This document shows positions 45,439-53,931 of a DNA stretch of 64,000 nt, piece after piece. Every line of letters starts with the position of its first letter. The first letter of the stretch is position 1. The notes beneath the pieces were generated by a model. The model was given only the letters and a program-made list of their open reading frames with translations. It made no database searches and had not been told where the DNA came from. Position numbers and translations under genes: made by a program. Source of the DNA: Leptospira fainei serovar Hurstbridge str. BUT 6 (lineage in GTDB: Bacteria > Spirochaetota > Leptospiria > Leptospirales > Leptospiraceae); the NCBI RefSeq assembly GCF_000306235.2, contig NZ_AKWZ02000002.1, forward strand, positions 200,001-264,000, given 5' to 3'.

Positions 45439-46614
45439 TTAGAGTTTGGTCTTGGTTTGGAAATCGTAAACGACCTCTTGCACATCAGCTTGGTTGATTC
45501 TTTTGATGCCTTGCTCAGTATGAACAATCATCGTACTTCCTTGCTGATCTACGATCGCTCCGATAAATGAAGTCCCGTCAGCCATGACGATCTTTTCAAG
45601 CTTTTCGTAATAGTTAACCAAATCTTGCTTGGTTTTCAGGTCTTTTGGAGCGGAAACTAGGACGTTTTTGAAACGTTTTACCTCGTCTTCTTGACGTTTA
45701 GCCAAGTCAGCTTCGATCTTTTTCTTTTCCGAGTCGTTTACTGCCGCAGCTTGCTCATCAAGCTTGCCGGAAGCAGATTCATCATTCAGTTTTACGATCT
45801 TTTCTGCCGTTCCTTTATCAACAGTAACGATAGTGTTGATTTCTTGCTCTTCGGACTTTGAAATACCGGATCCTGAAAGTTTAGTAACAGCTTTTGGAAT
45901 CTCTTTATCCAAACTCGCAATTTTGGAAGTATCCTTTGCTCCGAACGTTTTGTCAGACGCTTTCACAAGAGAAGACTCGTTTTTTTCCAAAATGATCTCG
46001 GCTTTATCCAGAGAGTTCTGTACTTTCTTAAGATCGGAATTTCCTTCGATTTCCTCCGCGCTCATGCCTTCTAAGGCTCTTACGCGAGGTGCAACCGCAA
46101 CGGATCCTTCCAGAACTTTAATAACAGATCTATCAGGTTTGGTACGATCTACGAGGAAGGACGTTCCACGCACACCAGCGATGGCGGTCGGAGTGATAAC
46201 CGAAAACTGATCGTCTTTGCTTGCTTTGTTAACTTTGGCAAAAACTTTTCCCGAAACGAGCGCGAGACGAGTATCAGTATTTCCCTTAGCATTTAACGCC
46301 AAAGCGGCGAATTCTAACTGGGAATTTTCGGAAATTCTGATCGCAGAACCGTCCGCGAACTGAATATCGACTTTTGCTTTATCCTTGGTGACAAGCTTGT
46401 CCCCGGATTTGAGAGAAGCCCCTAAGCCTGCTTTTTCTTCGGTTAGATCAGCGTGTAGAACTTTTGATTCTCCAACGCTAAATACAATGATTGCCGTAGG
46501 TTCGCTCTGTTTTGCGTTCGCAGCTTCTGCGTTTTCGGCAGGCTTTTTGCAAGCTCCGGATGCTAACAGACCGACCAGTAGGACGGCCGATGCAACGGAA
46601 ATGATGTTCTTCAT
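45439..46614 (-). CDS. FecR-domain lipoprotein, LipL45-like
   Basis: Lipoprotein of 391 residues: signal with lipobox LASGAC, acylated Cys22. A FecR domain follows (about 35-170; ends near TPTAIAGVRGTSFLVDRT), then a long charged Lys/Glu/Ala-rich helical tail. Size, signal peptide and FecR layout match the abundant leptospiral peripheral membrane protein LipL45/Qlp42, known to be processed to a 31-kDa C-terminal form. I assign it by recall, not by alignment. The ribosome site AGGATAGGGG precedes the ATG. Confidence 0.78.
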   Translation of the reverse strand: MKNIISVASAVLLVGLLASGACKKPAENAEAANAKQSEPTAIIVFSVGESKVLHADLTEEKAGLGASLKSGDKLVTKDKAKVDIQFADGSAIRISENSQLEFAALALNAKGNTDTRLALVSGKVFAKVNKASKDDQFSVITPTAIAGVRGTSFLVDRTKPDRSVIKVLEGSVAVAPRVRALEGMSAEEIEGNSDLKKVQNSLDKAEIILEKNESSLVKASDKTFGAKDTSKIASLDKEIPKAVTKLSGSGISKSEEQEINTIVTVDKGTAEKIVKLNDESASGKLDEQAAAVNDSEKKKIEADLAKRQEDEVKRFKNVLVSAPKDLKTKQDLVNYYEKLEKIVMADGTSFIGAIVDQQGSTMIVHTEQGIKRINQADVQEVVYDFQTKTKL

Positions 46615-46708
46615 ACCCCTATCCTTGATCGAGATTAACCGGATCCGCGGTGGAGGCGGTCCGATCTATATGGGTTAACATTCAAATGAATAGGTTTTTC
46701 AATTTATT

Positions 46709-47908
46709 TCAATTTTTTTTTACCAATTGATAAATATTTCCACCGGTAAAATCGGCAAAATAAATCTCACCTGCAGAATCTTGGCCAAAGGTGCTAATTG
46801 GGAACCCAACTTTGAAAAGTCTACGCGCGGAAGCTTTTTTGTCATTTTCTACGGATAAAGCCCAGATAACGCCCGCTACAAAATCACCAAAAACATACTT
46901 ACCTTCTAACAAAGGTAATTGTTTCCCCCGGTATACGTAGCCGCCTGTGATCGATTGTCCGACCTGGTGGTCATACTCGAATAGGGGATCTATTAGACCC
47001 GGTTTTTTGCATTCCGAATGATTTCGAAAACAATGATATCCTTCTTTAATATTCCATCCATAGTTGCCTCCCTTTTCAATTCGATCAATTTCCTCGAACT
47101 CGTTTTGTCCGACATCCGCTAGATATAATTCTCCGGTTTTGGAATCGAAAGAAAATCGCCAGGGGTTGCGAAGTCCATAGGCCCAGATCTCCGGAAGGAA
47201 TCCCGATTTCCCAAGAAATGGATTGTCTTTTGGAATCCTATAAGCCGGACCGGAATTTTCAAGATTGGGCTCGATCCGAATCAGCGTACCGAGGACGGTA
47301 TTTGGATTTTGTCCGTGTAAAAATGGATCGTTAGCCGCTCCTCCATCTCCAAATCCTACATATAACTTTCCATCATGGCCGAAGGCCAACTGACCCGCAT
47401 TATGGTTGGAATAAGGTTGATCGACTCGAAGTAGAACACGCTTTCTGTCTTTCCAGGAAAGAATTTTTTGCGAATCCCAAACAAATTCAAGAATCAAGGT
47501 CTGATCCTTACCGGATTCCTTTGATACTGCATTAATGTAAAAACGACGGTTTTCTGAAAAGTCCGGATGGAAAGATAAGCCTAAGAGTCCTTCTTCCGAT
47601 CTTGTTTCAACGTTCCCCGTGAAGTCCGCAGCGAGACTCTTTTCTCCTGAAGTAAGATCGACCAACCAGATTCTGCCTTTCTTTTCAAGTACGACGAAAT
47701 TCCGGGATTGTCCTGGAAAAAATTGAATATCGGTGGGTTCCTTAAATCCGCTCGCGACAGTCTTCCACGTAAGGTCGGCCCAAGTTACGGCTTTCGTTGG
47801 CTTAGCAGGAATTTCTCTCTTTTTTTTCTTAGTTTCAACTGAATGTAAAGTGGAGGTAAATACCAAAAATACTAAAAGGGCTCTAAATAAAGGATAAAGG
47901 CGGAACAT
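46709..47908 (-). CDS. PQQ-type soluble sugar dehydrogenase family protein
   Basis: Protein of 399 residues, signal peptide (RALLVFLVFTSTLHS), then a six-bladed beta-propeller of the glucose/sorbosone dehydrogenase family. Features: EEGLLGLSFHPDF, NHNAGQLAFGHDGKLYVGFG, GDGGAANDPFLHGQ, YGLRNPWRFSFD and NYGWN. The His in NHNAGQ is the expected PQQ-site His. The family oxidises aldose sugars with PQQ in the periplasm. No PQQ synthesis genes lie nearby. Stop codon 94 bases before the LipL45-like gene's start; no obvious link between them. Confidence 0.9.
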   Translation of the reverse strand: MFRLYPLFRALLVFLVFTSTLHSVETKKKKREIPAKPTKAVTWADLTWKTVASGFKEPTDIQFFPGQSRNFVVLEKKGRIWLVDLTSGEKSLAADFTGNVETRSEEGLLGLSFHPDFSENRRFYINAVSKESGKDQTLILEFVWDSQKILSWKDRKRVLLRVDQPYSNHNAGQLAFGHDGKLYVGFGDGGAANDPFLHGQNPNTVLGTLIRIEPNLENSGPAYRIPKDNPFLGKSGFLPEIWAYGLRNPWRFSFDSKTGELYLADVGQNEFEEIDRIEKGGNYGWNIKEGYHCFRNHSECKKPGLIDPLFEYDHQVGQSITGGYVYRGKQLPLLEGKYVFGDFVAGVIWALSVENDKKASARRLFKVGFPISTFGQDSAGEIYFADFTGGNIYQLVKKN

Positions 47909-48001
47909 AAGAAAATCCTCGTTCGAAATAGGCCCCGGTCAACGTGAAAAAACGGAAAAACTAGATGCCAAAACGCCCTAGGAAAACAGTCTGTCGTTAA
48001 G

Positions 48002-49336
48002 ATGAACGCTAGAAGTACCGTACGCCCCGAATCTTCAATCGCATTGCTGGAGGAGATGGAACGAAAATATCGAACAATCCCTTTGGAAGCTATCGTGAAG
48101 CAGGACATCCTTAGGCAGGGAATTCATTTTTTGCCAGAATCTTTTTTAGTAAGGGACGAGTATAAGACGAAAGATTACTTCATCTTTTCTTTCGATCACA
48201 TTCCTTTAGCCGATCTAAAAGAAGGAGCGGATTCGAAGGCACCTGAAGAAATAAAATTAGCGGGTGGACATTTTAATCTATTGCCTACCGTTATCTCTAC
48301 ACGGAATAATCCGACCTCCCCCTATAAAGTGAAACGAATCGCACCGGGACAGGACAAGGAAGGGACGCCAGGACTTTTTCTAAATGATACTTTCTTGGGA
48401 CATCTAGAATACCCGCCGAAACCGGCATGGTACCGGCATAAAACGAAATCAGGAAAGTTACCTGGAGAAATCGCACCCGTAATCGAATGGGGCTATCTAA
48501 TCTATTTAACCGTTTTTCGAAATTGTCAATATTTTGGAAAAGAGGAAGAATGCGCGTACTGCGATATAAACCATAATTATCGTCAGCAAAAAAATGCCGG
48601 CAGGCCCTATACCGGCGTCAAGGAAATCGAAGACCTCTTAGAGGTACTTTCCTGGATCGATTCCGAAGATCAGATTGCAAAGGTTTATACGATTACCGGC
48701 GGGTCAGTCATCACATCCTTAAAGAAAAAAAACGAGATCGATTTCTATCTGGAATATGCAAAAGCGATAGAGGACAAGTTTCCCGGAAGATGGATGGGAA
48801 AAATCGTTTCTCAAGCTTGGGAGAAAGAAGATTGTCAAAAATTTAAAGACGCTGGCATTCAAGTTTACCACCCTAACTATGAAGTTTGGGACAAAGAACT
48901 TTTTAAAAAAATCTGTCCTGGTAAAGAGTCTTATATCGGTCGCGATACTTGGATTCGTAGAATCGTTGATTCTGCCGAGGTTTTCGGCCCCGCTCATGTG
49001 ATTCCGAATTTTGTAGGCGGAGTGGAGTTATCTCAACCCTGGGGATTTGAGACCGTTCAAGAGGCGGTTGCATCAACTGGAGAAGGTTTGGATTTCTTTA
49101 TGTCGAAAGGGATTATGCCGCGCTTTACGGCCTGGTGTCCGGAACCATATACTACGTTAGGCACTCAACCGGGACCTCCCCTCGAATATTTTTGCGAACT
49201 ATTGACCGTTTGGAAAACTACATTTGAAAAATATAATTTACCTGTTCCTCCAGGGTACGGGGAACCCGGACCGGGTAAGGCGGTTTTTTCCGTCTCAGCT
49301 TTTATGGACGTAATCGGATATCCAGGAAGGAAGTAG
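48002..49336 (+). CDS. radical SAM protein with CX8CX2C cluster motif
   Basis: Protein of 444 residues. Radical-SAM signature with unusual spacing: Cys175, then 8 residues, then Cys184, two residues, Cys187 (CQYFGKEEECAYC). Downstream the barrel shows TITGGSVITSL, in the place of the usual GGE motif for SAM binding, then KDAGIQVYHPNYEVWD and PNFVGGVELSQPWGF. Most radical SAM enzymes have CX3CX2C, so this belongs to an atypical subgroup. No substrate can be assigned; no tailoring, peptide or cofactor gene lies next to it. Divergent from the sugar dehydrogenase gene. Confidence 0.8.
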   Translation: MNARSTVRPESSIALLEEMERKYRTIPLEAIVKQDILRQGIHFLPESFLVRDEYKTKDYFIFSFDHIPLADLKEGADSKAPEEIKLAGGHFNLLPTVISTRNNPTSPYKVKRIAPGQDKEGTPGLFLNDTFLGHLEYPPKPAWYRHKTKSGKLPGEIAPVIEWGYLIYLTVFRNCQYFGKEEECAYCDINHNYRQQKNAGRPYTGVKEIEDLLEVLSWIDSEDQIAKVYTITGGSVITSLKKKNEIDFYLEYAKAIEDKFPGRWMGKIVSQAWEKEDCQKFKDAGIQVYHPNYEVWDKELFKKICPGKESYIGRDTWIRRIVDSAEVFGPAHVIPNFVGGVELSQPWGFETVQEAVASTGEGLDFFMSKGIMPRFTAWCPEPYTTLGTQPGPPLEYFCELLTVWKTTFEKYNLPVPPGYGEPGPGKAVFSVSAFMDVIGYPGRK

Positions 49337-49490
49337 TAGATCTTCAGATTGAAACGATTCGGCGAAGTTTGGAGATTCGGTTGAGATTATTTCCCACCCT
49401 TCCTGGGTGGGGGATGGCGGTGGCTTTTCGAGAAATAAATTTACTAACACGATTTCAACGAATTGTCAACCAAATATAGGATTCATTCTT

Positions 49491-49506
49491 TGTAGGAGCT
49501 CCTACA
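49491..49506. repeat. 16-base perfect palindrome, possible dispersed repeat
   Basis: tgtaggagctcctaca is a perfect palindrome in the 275-base spacer between the radical SAM gene and the AIM24 cluster. Short palindromes of this style are scattered between genes in Leptospira. No T run follows, so it is not a simple terminator. Confidence 0.5.
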
Positions 49507-49611
49507 CGGAACCCTGCCAAAAAAAGGCTTTTCAATAAATCATAAATCTGATACAGACGTCTCGCTAACCACCGATCCGGCCCCACCCGGGACTTCATCG
49601 TAAACGTTGTT

Positions 49612-50295
49612 TCAATCACTCGACGAGGATTTTTCTACACGGCGCCAACTGTCTGCCCAAGATGCGAATGAATTTTGGTTCCGCGACTGCACATATAATC
49701 TCCCCTTTCCGGAAAATTTAGCGACCAATCCTTCACCGGATAAGAAGAGAGATTTTAATCCACCAACTCGATCTATCTGATAGTCTAGAGTCGTTTCAAA
49801 ACCTACAATATGCCCTGTGTCAACGATATACGTTCCGTCTACATCAACCGTGTGAATGGCTCCGAAACTTGAAAAATAAAGATCGCCGGTTCCGCTTACT
49901 TTCAGAAAGAAAAGACCTTCTCCGGAGAAAAAACCTTTAAACCCGCCCCATTTGCTATCAATCGTAAGTTCGGTTGAACCGGCTACGTACGCTCCTCTAC
50001 TAAGAATAAGTTCTTCGTTTTTTAAGACGCGGTATTCTAAATCGCCTTGGGTTTCGGAAGTAAGATATAAATCGCCTGCCCCTCCTTGAGCAAAAAAGGT
50101 ATTCTGGAAGAAAGATTCGCCGCTAAGCAACGCCCGTTTTGCGGAAGCAAAAATGCCTCCCTCGGCTTTCGTTTCCATTTTAACATTGGGAGCCATCGCC
50201 ACCATGGCTCCGGATTCGGCTCGAATTGATTCCCCATTTTCTAATGTAATCTTTAATAATGGAAAATCAGGTTTAGCTAGTATTTCGTGTCTCAT
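49612..50295 (-). CDS. AIM24/TIGR00266-family protein (tandem copy 3)
   Basis: Protein of 227 residues, beta-rich, of the AIM24 (DUF124/TIGR00266) family. Shared start FPLLKITLENGESIRAESGAM and end SGEGLVAKFSGKGRLYVQSRN mark the family. The name comes from a yeast mitochondrial protein; the bacterial role is unknown, and no catalytic residues are known. ATG 50295 chosen: it gives the family N-terminus, while a longer frame from 50367 runs into the preceding gene. Last of three tandem paralogues in one operon. Confidence 0.88.
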   Translation of the reverse strand: MRHEILAKPDFPLLKITLENGESIRAESGAMVAMAPNVKMETKAEGGIFASAKRALLSGESFFQNTFFAQGGAGDLYLTSETQGDLEYRVLKNEELILSRGAYVAGSTELTIDSKWGGFKGFFSGEGLFFLKVSGTGDLYFSSFGAIHTVDVDGTYIVDTGHIVGFETTLDYQIDRVGGLKSLFLSGEGLVAKFSGKGRLYVQSRNQNSFASWADSWRRVEKSSSSD

Positions 50296-50311
50296 AGTAT
50301 TTCTCTTTGCT

Positions 50312-50983
50312 CTATCTTTTCTTAGGAGGAAGTTCCGATCGGAACCAAGAACCCAAACTCGGAACATTTCTGGTCTGGATCCAAAGTTTTCCTTTACCGC
50401 TGAATTTTGCCACTAGCCCTTCTCCTCCGAACAAGAAGGATTTCCAACCGCCAAACTTTGTAATTTTATAATTTAAGCCTTCCTCAAACGCTACAATATG
50501 CCCGGTATCAACGATAAAGTCGCCGTCGACTTCAAGCAACTCAATCCCTCCGTAGCTTGCTATCAACAAGGTTCCCTTGCCGGATAGTTTCAAAAAGAAA
50601 AGAGATTCTCCGCTGAAGAATCCTTTCATTCCCTGGAACTTAGTATCCATATCGATTGTTGGGGAAGAAGCTAAAAAAGAACTGGATTGAACGAAGACGG
50701 TGCCGTCTAAAGCCAGACTTTCGATATCTCCCGGTAATGTGGGGGCCAAAAGCAACTCGCCCGGCTCGGATGCGGAGAAGGTATTCATCCAAAATGACTC
50801 CCCGCCTAAAAATGCGGCCTTTAGCGATTTCATAAAGCCGCCTTTCTGAGCCTTATGAGTTTCGATCCCGATATGGGAGCTCATACTCATCATGGCGCCC
50901 GATTCGGCCTTGATGGATTCTCCCGCTTCCAAATTTACTTTCGCGATACTATAAGATGGCTTATATAAGATATTAATATTCAT
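50312..50983 (-). CDS. AIM24/TIGR00266-family protein (tandem copy 2)
   Basis: Protein of 223 residues. Same family as its neighbours: YSIAKVNLEAGESIKAESGA near the start, GGESFWMNTFSA, and GGEGLVAKFSGKGKLWIQTRN at the end. The ATG has AGGA seven bases upstream. Gaps of 16 and 28 bases to its neighbours indicate an operon. It may form a mixed trimer or larger assembly with the other two, but this is speculation. Confidence 0.88.
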   Translation of the reverse strand: MNINILYKPSYSIAKVNLEAGESIKAESGAMMSMSSHIGIETHKAQKGGFMKSLKAAFLGGESFWMNTFSASEPGELLLAPTLPGDIESLALDGTVFVQSSSFLASSPTIDMDTKFQGMKGFFSGESLFFLKLSGKGTLLIASYGGIELLEVDGDFIVDTGHIVAFEEGLNYKITKFGGWKSFLFGGEGLVAKFSGKGKLWIQTRNVPSLGSWFRSELPPKKR

Positions 50984-51011
50984 TGTTAAGTCCTGTCGAA
51001 ACTTGCCTTTC

Positions 51012-51677
51012 TTACCCCGGTAAGAGACGCGTGAGCCAGCCGATAAAACCGGACGGTACTCTACTTTGTATCCAAAGAGTCCCGTTTCCCGTAAAGTTCG
51101 CCACTAACCCTTCACCGCTAAATAAAGTGGATTTCCAACTCCCGCCGGCTTTCCCAACCGTAAACTGGAGGGAGGAATCAAATGCTACGATATGCCCGGT
51201 ATCAACGGTATATCCGCCTTGCACTTCAATCGGAAAAATGGATCCGTATGCGCTCAAAAACGCCTTACCGCTTCCGGAAAGTTCCAGGAGAAAGAGACCT
51301 TCTCCTCCCAGAAGGGAGCGGAGGCCTCCAAATTTTGAAACAACTTGAACAGCTTCATCCGATGCAAGGTAAGCTCCCGCTTGTATCAGAATCTTCTTCC
51401 CGTTCATATCCAATTCCACTATATCGCCGGGTAATTCGGGGGCCAACCCGATCTCCCCTCCGGCGTTAGGTGCAGTATAGATATTGAAAAAAAACGATTC
51501 TCCCCCTAGGAATTTCCGAGAAAGAGCGGAAAGGAAGCCGCTCCCCATTTTCGTTTCAATTCCGATCCCGGAACTCATATAAACCATGGCACCAGCTTCC
51601 GATTTAATAGATTGACCGGGACCCAATCGAAGCTTCAATAGAGAGAACGATGGTTTGTGGGTAATCTGGTATTGCAT
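51012..51677 (-). CDS. AIM24/TIGR00266-family protein (tandem copy 1)
   Basis: Protein of 221 residues, first gene of the AIM24 operon. FSLLKLRLGPGQSIKSEAGAM, GGESFFFNIYTAP and SGEGLVANFTGNGTLWIQS correspond to the same blocks in copies 2 and 3. The mature beta-rich fold lacks a signal peptide. Divergent from the SDR gene at 51781 across about 100 bases, which must hold both promoters. Confidence 0.88.
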   Translation of the reverse strand: MQYQITHKPSFSLLKLRLGPGQSIKSEAGAMVYMSSGIGIETKMGSGFLSALSRKFLGGESFFFNIYTAPNAGGEIGLAPELPGDIVELDMNGKKILIQAGAYLASDEAVQVVSKFGGLRSLLGGEGLFLLELSGSGKAFLSAYGSIFPIEVQGGYTVDTGHIVAFDSSLQFTVGKAGGSWKSTLFSGEGLVANFTGNGTLWIQSRVPSGFIGWLTRLLPG

Positions 51678-51780
51678 ATCGCAGCAGGTTGAAAGTTATT
51701 TCCTAAGTCGTCAACCTGATTCGGAATTCCTCCTCATCTTTCCTCTTTTAGAAAGGTTCCATAGAGTCGGTCTTTTTCAA

Positions 51781-52440
51781 ATGAAACACGCATTGATAAC
51801 CGGAGCAAATCGCGGCATTGGCTTAGAGTTAGCTCGAATTTTTTCGGAACAGGGTTATGAAGTATTGGCGGCTTGCAGAAAGGCATCCGAACCCTTGCGC
51901 AGATTAGGTGTCCCGATTTTCGAAGGCCTGGATTTAACCGATTGTAGGAACTTCGACTCCCTTTCAAACGCCCTTTCCGGCAATCACCTGGATTTATTAA
52001 TCAATAATGCCGGAATTTTGATACCGGACAACCTCGACAGCATCGATTTTCAAGAAGTAGAAACCCAATTCTTAGTGAATTCGTTGGCCCCCCTCCGGTT
52101 AACTCATTCACTGCTTCCTAAAATAAAGGATGGAGCAAAAATCGCGTTTATTACGAGTCGGCTGGGTTCCATCGGAGAAAATAACTCCGGAGGGTATTAC
52201 GGTTACAGAATGTCGAAAGCTGCCTTAAATGCAGGTGCCGTTTCCTTATCCAAGGATTTGAAGCCTAGAAAAATCTCTGTCGCAATTTTACATCCCGGAA
52301 TGGTTGCTACAGAAATGACCGGACGCCAGGGAATTCCCCCTCGAGAAGCCGCTGAAGGCTTATTTAGGCAAATAGAGAGCTGGTCTCTGTATTCCAGCGG
52401 TAAATTTTTCCATCAAAATGGAGAGGAATTACCCTGGTAA
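51781..52440 (+). CDS. short-chain dehydrogenase/reductase
   Basis: Protein of 219 residues: NAD(P)-binding TGANRGIG at residues 7-14, LLINNAGIL, and the catalytic Tyr-x-x-x-Lys in YGYRMSKAALN. Close in plan to the small CsgA/C-factor group of SDRs. Substrate unknown. The ATG at 51781 is the family start; the frame extends upstream without sense. It stands alone. Confidence 0.92.
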   Translation: MKHALITGANRGIGLELARIFSEQGYEVLAACRKASEPLRRLGVPIFEGLDLTDCRNFDSLSNALSGNHLDLLINNAGILIPDNLDSIDFQEVETQFLVNSLAPLRLTHSLLPKIKDGAKIAFITSRLGSIGENNSGGYYGYRMSKAALNAGAVSLSKDLKPRKISVAILHPGMVATEMTGRQGIPPREAAEGLFRQIESWSLYSSGKFFHQNGEELPW

Positions 52441-52826
52441 CAATTCCAGATCATCCGTAAAAAGTACTCAAAAGCAAATCTAACGTTCGAATCCGAATTC
52501 CCGCAATACGTTGCTTTCATAATATGGCAACTAGTTGAACACGAGATGCGAAAAAGGGGATCCCGGAATTCTGTCTCTCTAAAACAACACTGTTGTAAAA
52601 ATGAGACAAATATACGGAAATTTCTTGCAAATTATGTCTCGTAAAGCTTTAAACCGCGATCTAAGCCCCCTTTTTCCTAGAGTTTTCGGTCCTTCATGGC
52701 ATGGAAGTTGCTTTATTAATCCTAAAGGGCTATTTTTTATCCGACCAGCGATGAAAATCGCAATAAAGAAGACCCACGTTGAAGCGAGAAACTGACCCAG
52801 ATAAGAAAGATCTGGATAGGAAACCG
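52441..52826. other. intergenic region upstream of lpxC
   Basis: Spacer of 386 bases. It contains a small palindrome acaacactgttgt (about 52586) but no protein-like open frame with a ribosome site. The lpxC promoter should be here; no clear -35/-10 pair was found. Confidence 0.4.
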
Positions 52827-53732
52827 ATGAATTTCACGGAACATAGAAAAACAATTAAAGAAACAGTTAGAATTAAAGGGATCGGATTACATTCGGGAAA
52901 AGAAGTTAATCTGGTCGCCCACCCTGCTCCTTCGGGAACAGGAATAGTATTTGAATATAGAAAAGGGGAAGATAAGGCCTCTATTCCGGTAGAACTAAGT
53001 AACGTAGTCGATACAAGCAACGCGACCACATTAGGAGACGGACTCCACCGAGTGCAAACGGTTGAGCATCTCATGGCTGCGGTTTTCTCATTAGGGATAA
53101 CGGATATGATCCTAGAAATCGACTCCGTGGAAGTCCCGATTATGGACGGTTCGGCTTTACCTTTTTTACAGGCATTTGAAGCTACCGGATACACCGAATT
53201 TGACGAAGTGCAAGAGCCTATCTACGTCAAAAACCCAATGTGGGTCGTCGACGGAGACAAATACCTCGTCATCCTACCGAGCAAGGAATGGAAAGTAACC
53301 TATACGATTGATTTCCCCCACCCTCTCCTTAAAGGTCAAAACATCACAATCAATCTAAATCGCGAAATACTCAAAAAGGAGATCCTTCCCGCAAGGACCT
53401 TCGGATTCTTAAAAGACGTAGAAGCTCTACAGGCGAAAGGGCTTGCTATGGGAGGATCCTTAGATAACGCAATTGTACTCACGCAAGACGGTTATTTAAA
53501 CGAATCATTACGTTACGAAAATGAGTGTGTTCGACATAAAATCCTGGATCTGGTCGGCGATTTATCGATTGCCGGAAGGCCGATCATCGGACATTATTTA
53601 GCTTCTAAAGCAGGTCATGCGCTGGATGTCTCAATGGCCAAATTAGTAATGAGTTCCGAAACAGGAAACGAACTGGGCAAATACAAAAGCCGTCGTATTC
53701 CTCTTTTCAAAAGAAAGACCGCGGTCGTTTAA
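52827..53732 (+). CDS. lpxC: UDP-3-O-acyl-N-acetylglucosamine deacetylase
   Basis: Protein of 301 residues. Zinc and catalytic features: VEHLMAAV (His81), EVPIMDGSALPF, CVRHKILDLVGDL (His and Asp zinc ligands) and IGHYLASKAGH (His). It commits UDP-acyl-GlcNAc to lipid A synthesis in the cytoplasm at the membrane. ATG 52827 has AGGA six bases upstream; a TTG 16 codons earlier is less likely. The C-terminal tail ending TAVV is free of a degradation-type hydrophobic tail of E. coli. Monocistronic by position. Confidence 0.95.
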   Translation: MNFTEHRKTIKETVRIKGIGLHSGKEVNLVAHPAPSGTGIVFEYRKGEDKASIPVELSNVVDTSNATTLGDGLHRVQTVEHLMAAVFSLGITDMILEIDSVEVPIMDGSALPFLQAFEATGYTEFDEVQEPIYVKNPMWVVDGDKYLVILPSKEWKVTYTIDFPHPLLKGQNITINLNREILKKEILPARTFGFLKDVEALQAKGLAMGGSLDNAIVLTQDGYLNESLRYENECVRHKILDLVGDLSIAGRPIIGHYLASKAGHALDVSMAKLVMSSETGNELGKYKSRRIPLFKRKTAVV

Positions 53733-53931
53733 AAAAGAAGGTTTCGAACCTCAGTCGAGATTTTTTCACGGATAAATTCCGTCCCTACCAGACAGAAAAC
53801 CGGAGATTTTTAATTCCGGAGCTTCCTTTGGAGGAAATATCCCTATACCTGACCCCCGGAAAACTCCTTTAAAAAAGCTTGTCCTCACAGGAATTCGTAT
53901 ATATTCCTAATCTTCGCGGAATTTCCTCCTT

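Noticed and set aside
52586..52599. acaacactgttgt palindrome upstream of lpxC
   Set aside because: Short and not placed relative to a promoter; a LexA-like or other regulator site cannot be supported.
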